Assembly (NCBI GenBank): GCA_026415615.1
Contig: JAOAGT010000006.1
Location: 1-64,000 of the forward strand
Origin: Thermoleophilia bacterium
GTDB lineage: Bacteria; Actinomycetota; Thermoleophilia; RBG-16-64-13
Direction of reading: 5' to 3'
Length of the DNA: 64,000 nt
This document shows, one piece after another, positions 44,091-51,385 of the stretch. A model generated the notes under the pieces. The model was not told the DNA's origin, made no database searches, and was given only the letters and a program-made list of their open reading frames with translations. Made by a program: the position numbers and the translations under genes. The first letter of the stretch is position 1. Every line of letters starts with the position of its first letter.

Positions 44091-44716
44091 GCTTGCGCCG
44101 TGCGTTCATGCTTGGGTTGGCCTTTGTGCTGGCTTTGTGGATTGGTCTTTGGACTGCTGGCTGCGAACCCGAAGAGCAGAGTCCAGCCGAGGCAGGCTCG
44201 ACCACCTTGTCCACTGTGACGGGCGAGGCGACTCAGGGGGACATACAAGGCTATGTGGGAGAGGAAATCAAAGCGGGTGCGGCAGTGATCACCGTGCGTG
44301 CGCTTGGGGCTACTTTTCAGCCTGCCATGCCCGATCAGCGACTGAGCGACGAGGCGCCTGCGGCGCCCGCAGAGGGACGATCTTTCTACCAAGCCTATGT
44401 TCGGGTTGTAAACACTGCGGTTACCCCCATTCGTGTTGATCCCCGGCACTTTTACTGCATCATCGGACAAGCAATGGCTACGGTCGAGCCCACTCGGTCA
44501 GGCCCGCTACCGCGCAGTCTCCTGCGGAATGCCTCCTTGGATCTCGTACTTACGTTTGAGGGTCCACTCGGATACGAACCGGTGCTGATATATGCTCCGC
44601 CCTGGTACAAGGGGCTGATCACTGTGAAGGCGCCCAGCCCTGCAGAGGGTAGCGAGAGCACCGAGGGTAGCGAGAGCACCGAGGGTGGCGAGAACACCTC
44701 TACTAGCAGCGACTAG
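44087..44716 (+). CDS. Secreted lipoprotein, DUF4352-like
   Basis: The 209-residue product has a signal peptide (RRAFMLGLAFVLALWIGLWTAGC) with a lipobox ending in the cysteine at residue 26. The mature part has a beta-rich region FYQAYVRVVNTAVTPIRVDPRHFYC typical of DUF4352-like lipoproteins, whose function is unknown. An 18-base unit is repeated three times near the C-terminus (44645-44698), giving EGSEST repeats. The GTG start overlaps the dehydrogenase stop in GTGA. Confidence 0.75.
   Translation: MSLRRAFMLGLAFVLALWIGLWTAGCEPEEQSPAEAGSTTLSTVTGEATQGDIQGYVGEEIKAGAAVITVRALGATFQPAMPDQRLSDEAPAAPAEGRSFYQAYVRVVNTAVTPIRVDPRHFYCIIGQAMATVEPTRSGPLPRSLLRNASLDLVLTFEGPLGYEPVLIYAPPWYKGLITVKAPSPAEGSESTEGSESTEGGENTSTSSD
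44645..44698. repeat. 18-bp tandem repeat in the lipoprotein gene
   Basis: GAGGGTAGCGAGAGCACC is repeated three times (last copy with two changes), encoding an acidic Ser/Glu-rich tail. Confidence 0.9.
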
Positions 44717-44741
44717 GCTCAGGCTTCTTAGGCTCAGCCTT

Positions 44742-45335
44742 CTAGCGCCAGGCTACTGCTCTTACTGGTACAGCGTCGAGGCCAACTCCCGCAAGAGGCA
44801 AGAATGCGCATTGCACTGGTCCGGGCCCAAGCTCATCCAGATGGCAGAGGTTTTCTACCAGTAGCACCTCGCTGCCCAAGAACAGGCGATGCACGGGGTA
44901 CGGCTCGGTGTCCAAGCTGGGGGCGTCGGTGCCAACCAAGAATACTTTTGCTTTGAGCAAAAGCTCGGCTGCCTCCACTGTGAGTAGCGAGCCTTCGGTC
45001 CAAAGTAGAGCAAATCCACCCATCGGCACGGGCCACAGCCTGAGGCGCTCAGCAAGGAATTCGGCCTCAATAGGACGGCCGGGTCCAACGCGGCAGTTGA
45101 TGACCACGCCTGGGCCAAGCAGGCGATCTACTGGGAATTGGTCAATAGTCTTGCCGTTGGATATGAGGTGCCTAGGGGCTTCGATGTGCGTGCCGGAGTG
45201 TGTGCCCAGGTGGATTTCGCTCACCTCGTAGCCGTCCCTGGCGTGGCTTCGCAGAGGGGTGAACCGCACTGGGGGGTCGCCAGGGAAAACCGGGGTCTCC
45301 GGGGAGAGCGGCATTGTAAGGTCAACTATCTTCAT
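44742..45335 (-). CDS. Cyclase-family metal-dependent hydrolase (kynurenine formamidase-like)
   Basis: The 197-residue protein matches the cyclase family: DLTMPLSPETPVFPGDPP, and the metal site HLGTHSGTHIEAPRH, where Glu replaces the more common Asp of HxGTHxDxPxH. Relatives hydrolyse N-formylkynurenine or similar amides; the substrate here is unknown. It follows trpS with a 17-base gap on the same strand, so a tryptophan-related role is possible but unproven. Confidence 0.85.
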   Translation of the reverse strand: MKIVDLTMPLSPETPVFPGDPPVRFTPLRSHARDGYEVSEIHLGTHSGTHIEAPRHLISNGKTIDQFPVDRLLGPGVVINCRVGPGRPIEAEFLAERLRLWPVPMGGFALLWTEGSLLTVEAAELLLKAKVFLVGTDAPSLDTEPYPVHRLFLGSEVLLVENLCHLDELGPGPVQCAFLPLAGVGLDAVPVRAVAWR

Positions 45336-45352
45336 GGCTTCTCTGTTGCGCC

Positions 45353-46324
45353 TTACGGCGTCGTGGGAATGCCTGTAGCCTCCCGTACCCGGTACATGGT
45401 CTCTTGGGCTACCCGACGCGCCCGCCGGCCGCCCTCGCGGAGCACGTCCATCACATAGTCGGGATCTTTCTCAAGCTCACGCCTGCGCTCCCTGTATGGG
45501 GCAAAGTACTGGTCAACTAGCTCGTAGAGCCGCTTCTTGACCTCGCCGTAGCCCATACCCCCAGCGCGGTAACGAGCTTCCCACTCGGCAGTTTCCTCCG
45601 GAGAAGCTACCAAGCGCAAGAGCAAGAAGGGGGTAGAAGTAGTCGGGTCTTTGGGCGCCTCCACGGGGGTCGAGTCGGTGACTATGGACATGATCTTCTT
45701 ACGCAGTGTGCTTCCTTCTTCAAATATGCCGATCTCGTTCCCATAGCTTTTTGACATCTTTCGCCCGTCGATACCGGGGACGACGGCGGCCTCCTCGAGA
45801 ATATAGGGCTCAGGGATGGTAAAGATTTCTCCGTACTGTTGGTTGAATTTGTTAGCAATGTCTCGCGTGATCTCCAGGTGTTGCTTTTGATCCTGCCCTA
45901 CTGGAACCACATCGGCCAAGTAGATCAGGATGTCTGCTGCCTGGAGGACCGGGTAGGCGAACAGCCCGTGGTTGGGCATCAGCCCCTGAGCCACCTTGTC
46001 TTTGTAGCTCACCGCTCGTTCCAATAAACCCATGGGAGTTACACAAGACAGTATCCAGGCAAGCTCTGTCACCTCAGGTACGTCCTGCTGTACGAAAAGC
46101 GTGCTCTTTTGCGGGTCGAGGCCCAGTGCAAGAAAATCTATGGCGACGCCCAGAGTGTACTGACGCAGCAACTCTGGATCTCTAACCGCGGTCAGCGCGT
46201 GGTAGCTCGCCACAAAATAAAAAGGCTCGTTGCCGTCTTGCAGCGCGATGTATTGACGCAAAGCGCCAAAGTAATTACCTAGGTGAGGTCGTCCAGAAGG
46301 TTGTATACCCGAAAGTACTCGCAT
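45353..46324 (-). CDS. trpS: Tryptophanyl-tRNA synthetase
   Basis: This class I synthetase of 323 residues has the HIGH-type segment GIQPSGRPHLGNYFGAL and the KMSKS loop DGRKMSKSYGN. The ATG at 46324 gives the family N-terminus MRVLSGIQPSG. The leader contains a 19-20 base direct repeat, each copy with an ACAACC/GGTTGT mini-hairpin. It lies divergent from the fumarase operon. Confidence 0.97.
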   Translation of the reverse strand: MRVLSGIQPSGRPHLGNYFGALRQYIALQDGNEPFYFVASYHALTAVRDPELLRQYTLGVAIDFLALGLDPQKSTLFVQQDVPEVTELAWILSCVTPMGLLERAVSYKDKVAQGLMPNHGLFAYPVLQAADILIYLADVVPVGQDQKQHLEITRDIANKFNQQYGEIFTIPEPYILEEAAVVPGIDGRKMSKSYGNEIGIFEEGSTLRKKIMSIVTDSTPVEAPKDPTTSTPFLLLRLVASPEETAEWEARYRAGGMGYGEVKKRLYELVDQYFAPYRERRRELEKDPDYVMDVLREGGRRARRVAQETMYRVREATGIPTTP

Positions 46325-46337
46325 GTTTAACTGTCCA

Positions 46338-46376
46338 CTCCAACAAGAAGGTTGTCGCTCCAACAGAAGGTTGTTC
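46338..46376. repeat. Direct repeat in the trpS leader
   Basis: Two copies (46338-46357 and 46358-46376) of CTCCAACA(A)GAAGGTTGT lie 14 bases upstream of trpS on its transcribed side. Each can form a short CAAC/GTTG hairpin. Confidence 0.75.
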
Positions 46377-46502
46377 TTTCCGCGCGCCTAGTGTAGCGTG
46401 AGAGGCCGCTGCGCGACCAGCATGACCCAACCGTTGGAGTCGGATCGGCGGGGCAGCTCCTGGGATCGCAAGTGCGTGAACTCTGTACTTTTGCATTCAC
46501 GA

Positions 46503-46522
46503 TCTGGTATACATGTACCAGA
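46503..46522. promoter_or_regulatory. Inverted repeat TCTGGTA-N6-TACCAGA upstream of fumarase
   Basis: Arms at 46503-46509 and 46516-46522 are exact complements around TACATG. The TGGT/ACCA core resembles GntR-family operators. It is 25 bases upstream of the fumA start and contains a -10-like TATACA. Confidence 0.5.
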
Positions 46523-46547
46523 AAACGCCCACAGTGGAGTGGTGCAA

Positions 46548-47396
46548 GTGGTAAGAGAACTACACGTCGGTCAGATAACTGAAACAGTGGCTCGTCTTGC
46601 CGTGGAGGCTTGCATCTACCTCGGGGATGACGTCCTTGCCTTCTTGGAAAAAGCCGTGGAGCGGGAGGAGTCTCTGGCGGGGCGGCGAGTGCTGGTTGAC
46701 CTCATCGAAAACGCCAACATCGCTCGCGAGCGCCATCTTCCCATTTGTCAGGACACAGGGGTGGCGGTCGTCTATCTCGAGGTAGGCCAGGACGTGCACC
46801 TGGTCGGAGGTGATCTGGAAGAAGCGGTCAACGAGGGGGTACGACGCGGTTACGTGGAGGGCTATCTGCGGAAGTCGATGGTAGTCGACCCGCTGGGAGC
46901 TCGTCGCAACACCGGTGACAATACACCCGCCGTAGTTCATACTCGCATTGTCCCGGGAGACAAGGTGCGAATCACTGTTGTCCCGAAGGGGGGCGGAGCG
47001 GAAAACATGAGCGCACTAGCCATGCTGACGCCGGCCCAGGGGCGACAGGGCGCTGTTGAGTTTGTCGTGGAGACCGTGCGGCGAGCCGGAGCCAATCCTT
47101 GTCCTCCGGTTGTGGTGGGCGTAGGGATTGGCGGAACCTTTGAAAAGGCGGCGTATATGGCCAAGCACGCGCTTCTCCGTGAAGTGGGGTCCACCAATCC
47201 GATACCGCGTTTGGCGGAACTAGAAGACGAAATCGAGTGTCGCTGCAACGCTCTAGGAATCGGGCCTGCAGGGTTTGGCGGCCGGATCACGGTGATGGAT
47301 GTTTTTGTTGAGGAGGCTCCCGCCCACATCGCTAGTTTGCCCGTGGCGGTCAACTTGCAATGTCACGCGGTGCGTCACAAGGAGGCGGTGCTGTAG
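46548..47396 (+). CDS. Class I fumarate hydratase, alpha subunit
   Basis: This iron-sulfur fumarase subunit of 282 residues has LPICQDTGVAVVYLEVG, GGAENMSALAML, GIGGTFEKAAYMAKHALLR and late NLQCHAVRH, with the cluster cysteines in CQDTG and NLQCHA. It adds water to fumarate in the TCA cycle or its reverse. The GTG at 46548 (GGAG 8 bases upstream) matches the family start; a longer frame begins at 46398. The beta subunit follows immediately. Confidence 0.95.
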   Translation: MVRELHVGQITETVARLAVEACIYLGDDVLAFLEKAVEREESLAGRRVLVDLIENANIARERHLPICQDTGVAVVYLEVGQDVHLVGGDLEEAVNEGVRRGYVEGYLRKSMVVDPLGARRNTGDNTPAVVHTRIVPGDKVRITVVPKGGGAENMSALAMLTPAQGRQGAVEFVVETVRRAGANPCPPVVVGVGIGGTFEKAAYMAKHALLREVGSTNPIPRLAELEDEIECRCNALGIGPAGFGGRITVMDVFVEEAPAHIASLPVAVNLQCHAVRHKEAVL

Positions 47397-48053
47397 GTGA
47401 GTCGCGTGCTTCACACACCCTTGTCCGAGGAAGTCATTGGCGGCCTTCGTGCCGGCGATCGGGTTTACCTGACTGGGACAATCTACACAGCTCGCGATGC
47501 TGCTCACAAACGCCTGGTGGAGCTGATTGACCAGGGGCAGCCCTTGCCTCTTGACTTACAGGGCCAAGTTATCTACTACGTTGGGCCTACTCCGCCTAAG
47601 CCGGGCCAGGTGATTGGCTCGGCTGGTCCTACTACTTCGGGACGTATGGATTCTTATACTCCCAAACTGACAGCGTTGGGGCTAAAAGCAATCATCGGGA
47701 AGGGGCCTCGCAGCGAAGAGGTAAAGGAAGCTCTGCGACGAGACAAGGCGGTTTATTTTGCGGCCACCGGAGGCGCGGGGGCCTTGCTGTCTACGCGCAT
47801 TGTTGCGGCGCGAGTGGTGGCTTACGAAGATTTGGGTCCCGAGGCCATTTATGAGCTTGAGGTCAGGGATTTTCCCGTGGTGGTGGTAAACGACATTTAC
47901 GGCGGCGACCTGTATGTAGAGGGGCCAATGAAGTACCGCGCAGAGGAAGCCTGTCCCAGCCGCCAATCCGAGGCCTGCCCCGGCCGCACATCCGACGCCA
48001 GCCCCGGCCGCGCAGACGGCGCCCGGGTTGGCAGCCAGTTGTCACCGGAATAG
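47397..48053 (+). CDS. Class I fumarate hydratase, beta subunit
   Basis: The 218-residue C-terminal-domain subunit has GDRVYLTGTIYTARDAAHKRL, GPTTSGRMDSYTP and ATGGAGALLSTRI, complementing the alpha subunit to make the two-subunit enzyme. The last about 30 residues are extra and consist of three 24-base repeats (47946-48017). The GTG start abuts the alpha-subunit stop without a gap, so coupled translation is likely. Confidence 0.95.
   Translation: MSRVLHTPLSEEVIGGLRAGDRVYLTGTIYTARDAAHKRLVELIDQGQPLPLDLQGQVIYYVGPTPPKPGQVIGSAGPTTSGRMDSYTPKLTALGLKAIIGKGPRSEEVKEALRRDKAVYFAATGGAGALLSTRIVAARVVAYEDLGPEAIYELEVRDFPVVVVNDIYGGDLYVEGPMKYRAEEACPSRQSEACPGRTSDASPGRADGARVGSQLSPE
47946..48017. repeat. 24-bp tandem repeat in the fumarase beta-subunit tail
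   Basis: Three diverged 24-base units (47946-47969, 47970-47993, 47994-48017) encode CPSRQSEA-like octapeptides beyond the conserved domain. Confidence 0.85.
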
Positions 48054-48077
48054 GCATAGCTACCAGGAGTAGAGCTG

Positions 48078-48500
48078 TTGAAGGCGTTTGGAAAAAAGAA
48101 GCCGCGTGAACTGGCCAACGTAGGCGCCGGTCTTTGGAAGGCCACCGGTATGTGGGCCTGGCTTCTGTTTCGGATAAGCGGCCTGGTTCTCGTCTTTTAT
48201 TTGATTGCTCATATCTTTGTGACATCTACTGTGCGCTGGGGAAAGAAAGGCGAAACCTTTGACTCCATCATGGAGCTCTTCGAAAAACCGGTCTTTGTTT
48301 TTCTGGACCTGGTGTTAGTGGGAGCCGTCCTTTACCACGCTCTAAACGGGGTAAGAGTCATGCTCATGGACGTTGGAGTAAGTACCCAAAGACACAAGGT
48401 TCTGTTTTGGAGCGCCATGATAGTGGTGGTGATTTGCTTTGCCATCTTTGCCTGGGTAAGTCTTACGTACATCATCACGGGCAAGGGAGTAGCCGGCTAA
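48078..48500 (+). CDS. sdhC: Succinate dehydrogenase/fumarate reductase membrane subunit 1
   Basis: The 140-residue protein has three membrane helices. WAWLLFRISGLVLVFYLIAHI forms the first, and LYHALNGVRVMLMDVG holds the likely haem-ligating histidine. It anchors the dehydrogenase to the membrane and passes electrons to or from quinone. It starts with TTG at 48078 after AGGAGT. The neighbouring subunit shares the same motifs. Confidence 0.92.
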   Translation: MKAFGKKKPRELANVGAGLWKATGMWAWLLFRISGLVLVFYLIAHIFVTSTVRWGKKGETFDSIMELFEKPVFVFLDLVLVGAVLYHALNGVRVMLMDVGVSTQRHKVLFWSAMIVVVICFAIFAWVSLTYIITGKGVAG

Positions 48501-48895
48501 TGACCTCGGTAGACAGCAGCAGAGGCAATCGAGTTAGGTCTGCAGCCGCAAGAGCGCATAAAGGCGGCATGTGGGCTTGGCTGTTTCAGCGCATCACCGC
48601 TGCGCTTCTCATCGTGTGTCTGGCGATTCATTTGCTTTTTACCCACATTCTAAATATCGGCGAGCTGGGCTATGACAATGTGGCGGAGCGCCTGGCACAT
48701 GCCAGCCTGACCGCGGTGGACATCATCTTACTGGCCGCGGGGATTTATCACGCGCTAAATGGTCTGCGCATGGTCTTGCTTGACTACTGGTTTACATCCC
48801 GGCGTCGAGCCCGGGTGCTGGCGGTGACTCTGTGGGTCGTGGGGCTGGCTCTCATGGCATATGGAACGTGGGCCCTTTGGCCCTGGATTACTTGA
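48500..48895 (+). CDS. sdhD: Succinate dehydrogenase/fumarate reductase membrane subunit 2
   Basis: The 131-residue second anchor subunit also has three helices and the segments MWAWLFQRITAALLIVCLAIHL and IYHALNGLRMVLLDYW, closely matching subunit 1. The ATG at 48500 overlaps the first subunit's stop (TAATG). The two subunits look like a duplicated pair. Confidence 0.92.
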   Translation: MTSVDSSRGNRVRSAAARAHKGGMWAWLFQRITAALLIVCLAIHLLFTHILNIGELGYDNVAERLAHASLTAVDIILLAAGIYHALNGLRMVLLDYWFTSRRRARVLAVTLWVVGLALMAYGTWALWPWIT

Positions 48896-48905
48896 GCGAT
48901 CGGCG

Positions 48906-50615
48906 ATGATTCATCACGACATAATAGTTGTGGGTGGTGGACTGGCAGGTCTGCGTGCGGCTATTGAGGCCAAGCGCGCCGGGGTTGACGTGGCTGTGCT
49001 CTCTCAGGTTCATCCAGGGCGCAGCCACTCTGGGCAGGCTCAAGGAGGCATCAACGCCGCTCTAGGTAACCACCCCGAGGGCCGAGACGACAACTGGGAA
49101 AAGCACGCTTTTGACACAGTTAAAGGCGGCGACTATCTGGTTGACCAGGATGCAGCCATCCAGATGGCCAAGGATGCCCCCGGGGTGATCTATGAGATGG
49201 AACATTGGGGCTGCCCTTTCAGCCGCTTTCCCGACGGCACCATTGCCCAGCGGCCCTTTGGCGGGGCTGGCTTTCCGCGCACCTGCTACGGGGCTGACCG
49301 CACGGGGCACTATCTGCTTCACACCCTGGTTGAACAGGCCTACAAGCTGGGCATCAAACTATACGTGGAACACTGGGTCTGCCGCTTGATCGTGCACGAT
49401 GGAGTATGCCAGGGGGCGGTAGCCTATGACATGATCAGGGGTGGCTTTGAGGCATTCACGGCCAACGCGGTCATCATCGCTACTGGCGGCGCCGGACGCC
49501 TGTACTGCAACTCCACCAATGCCATCATCAGCGTCGGAAGCGGAATGTTCATGGCTTACCACGCGGGGGTGCCGCTCAAGGACATGGAATTTGTCCAGTT
49601 TCATCCCACGGGCCTTCGTTCCACCAACATCCTGATGACAGAGGCGGCGCGAGGTGAGGGTGGATATCTCATAAACGACAAGGGCGAGCGTTTTATGGAG
49701 CGGTATGCTCCCAAAGCCATGGAGCTGGCTCCCAGGGATATCGTGGCTCGCGCGATTCAGACCGAAATCAACGAGGGTCGCGGGATAGGTGGGCAGGAGT
49801 ACGTGTACTTGGATCTTCGGCACCTGGGTGCGGAGAAGATCATTGAGCGTCTACCTGGGATACGTGATTTGGCCATTCATTTTGAAGGAGTTGATCCGAT
49901 CGAGGAGCCGGTGCCAGTGGTGCCCAGCCAGCACTATTCGATGGGGGGCATCGATACTGATGTAGACGGAGCTACGCCCATGCCTGCGCTTTATGCTGCT
50001 GGTGAGTGCGCGTGTGTTTCGGTGCATGGGGCTAATCGTTTGGGTGGTAACTCGCTTCTTGAAACCGTCGTCTTCGGACGTCGCGCTGGAGCGGCCGCCA
50101 GCCGGTACGTGCAAGGGCTGGCCGACAAGCGTCCGGATGCGCGGGCAGCCTACGCTGCTTTGCAGGCCGTGGAGGACAAGGTCAGTGAACTTGCTTCTCG
50201 AGAAGGGGGCGAAAACGTCTACGCTCTTAGAAACGAGATGACACTGGCTATGAAAGAGCATTTTTTCCTCTTCCGGGATGAAGCCACGATGCAGGAGGGG
50301 GTAAAGAAGCTTCTTTCCATCAAAGAGCGTCTCAAGAAGATCAGTCTGCGCTGGACCGGAGAGGTCTTTAACTTAGACCTTATTCGGACCTACGAGTTTG
50401 AAGGGATGGTAGATCTAGCTCTGTGCGTTGCTATGGGCGCAGTTGCCCGCAAGGAGTCGCGGGGGGCTCACTTCCGCACCGACTACCCAGCACGGGACGA
50501 CCAAGAGTGGCTAAAGCACACTCTGGCTTTTTATCAGCCAGACGTACCGGGGCCAAGGCTCGAGTATAAGCCGGTGACGCTGGGACCCTTCCCGGTCCAG
50601 GAGCGCAAGTACTAA
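48906..50615 (+). CDS. sdhA: Succinate dehydrogenase/fumarate reductase flavoprotein subunit
   Basis: This 569-residue FAD subunit catalyses the succinate/fumarate interconversion. It begins HHDIIVVGGGLAGLRAAIEAKRAG, carries the FAD-linking HSGQAQGGINAAL and the substrate residues in FHPTGL, and ends with a helical domain containing HGANRLGGNSLLE. The ATG at 48906 gives this start directly. It lies just after the second anchor subunit and before the iron-sulfur subunit. Confidence 0.97.
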   Translation: MIHHDIIVVGGGLAGLRAAIEAKRAGVDVAVLSQVHPGRSHSGQAQGGINAALGNHPEGRDDNWEKHAFDTVKGGDYLVDQDAAIQMAKDAPGVIYEMEHWGCPFSRFPDGTIAQRPFGGAGFPRTCYGADRTGHYLLHTLVEQAYKLGIKLYVEHWVCRLIVHDGVCQGAVAYDMIRGGFEAFTANAVIIATGGAGRLYCNSTNAIISVGSGMFMAYHAGVPLKDMEFVQFHPTGLRSTNILMTEAARGEGGYLINDKGERFMERYAPKAMELAPRDIVARAIQTEINEGRGIGGQEYVYLDLRHLGAEKIIERLPGIRDLAIHFEGVDPIEEPVPVVPSQHYSMGGIDTDVDGATPMPALYAAGECACVSVHGANRLGGNSLLETVVFGRRAGAAASRYVQGLADKRPDARAAYAALQAVEDKVSELASREGGENVYALRNEMTLAMKEHFFLFRDEATMQEGVKKLLSIKERLKKISLRWTGEVFNLDLIRTYEFEGMVDLALCVAMGAVARKESRGAHFRTDYPARDDQEWLKHTLAFYQPDVPGPRLEYKPVTLGPFPVQERKY

Positions 50616-50628
50616 CAGGTCAGGCAGC

Positions 50629-51369
50629 GTGAGCATGGCAGTGAGCGAGATGCGGCACATTACTTTTCGGATTCGCCGGCAAGATCCAAAGAAGGATCGC
50701 GCGCCCCGTTGGGAAGAGTATAAGGTGCCCTACGAGGGCAACCTTACCGTTCTTGAGGGTCTTTTCTACATTCAGGAAAACTACGACGGAAGTCTCTCCT
50801 TTCGCTACTGCTGTCGGGCGTCTGTGTGCGGAAGCTGCGCCATGTACATAAATGGCGCCTATCGTTTAGCGTGCCAAACCAACATCAAGCACCTGGAAAC
50901 CGACCTTGTGACTGTGGAGCCGCTTCCGCACATGCCGCTGGTCAAGGATCTTGTCGTCAATATGGACGAGTTCTTTGCCAAGTACGAATTTGTCAAGCCT
51001 TGGCTGATCCGCCATTCACCCCATCCGGAAAAAGAGATTCTCCAATCTCCCGAAGAACGCAAGAAGATTGAGGGAGCCACTGATTGCATCTTGTGCGGCT
51101 GCTGCTATTCGAGTTGCCCCTCGGTGTGGGGGGAACCCAACTATCTCGGGCCGGCTGCCCTTCTTAAGGTTTATAGGTTTGAGGCTGATTCCCGGGATGA
51201 GGCGGGAAAAGAACGCTTGCCGCTCTTTGACAACGAGCGGGGCGTTTATCGCTGCCATACGATCATGAACTGCGTTGAGGCGTGTCCCAAAGAGCTAAAT
51301 CCCACCCAGGGGATCGAATGGCTCAAGCGAGCGGCTGTGCGGCGTCGGCTGTTCGGGCGCAAGAAATAG
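50629..51369 (+). CDS. sdhB: Succinate dehydrogenase/fumarate reductase iron-sulfur subunit
   Basis: The 246-residue electron-transfer subunit has the [2Fe-2S] site CCRASVCGSCAM, with a final Cys in RLACQT, and two further cluster regions DCILCGCCYSSCPS and NCVEACPKELNPT for the [4Fe-4S] and third clusters. It links the flavin subunit to the anchor. GTG start at 50629, or ATG at 50635. Convergent histidine kinase follows after 16 bases. Confidence 0.97.
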   Translation: MSMAVSEMRHITFRIRRQDPKKDRAPRWEEYKVPYEGNLTVLEGLFYIQENYDGSLSFRYCCRASVCGSCAMYINGAYRLACQTNIKHLETDLVTVEPLPHMPLVKDLVVNMDEFFAKYEFVKPWLIRHSPHPEKEILQSPEERKKIEGATDCILCGCCYSSCPSVWGEPNYLGPAALLKVYRFEADSRDEAGKERLPLFDNERGVYRCHTIMNCVEACPKELNPTQGIEWLKRAAVRRRLFGRKK

Positions 51370-51385
51370 CGTTCTGCCTCGGACT

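Noticed and set aside
43478-44470. 330-codon minus-strand frame over the hydroxyacid dehydrogenase and lipoprotein genes
   Set aside because: It reads the complement of a clear dehydrogenase and repeats; the Thr/Ala-rich repeats are the reverse reading of the tandem repeat.
46325-46397. T-box riboswitch in the trpS leader
   Set aside because: The leader is too short and lacks the T-box consensus; only two small repeats are seen.
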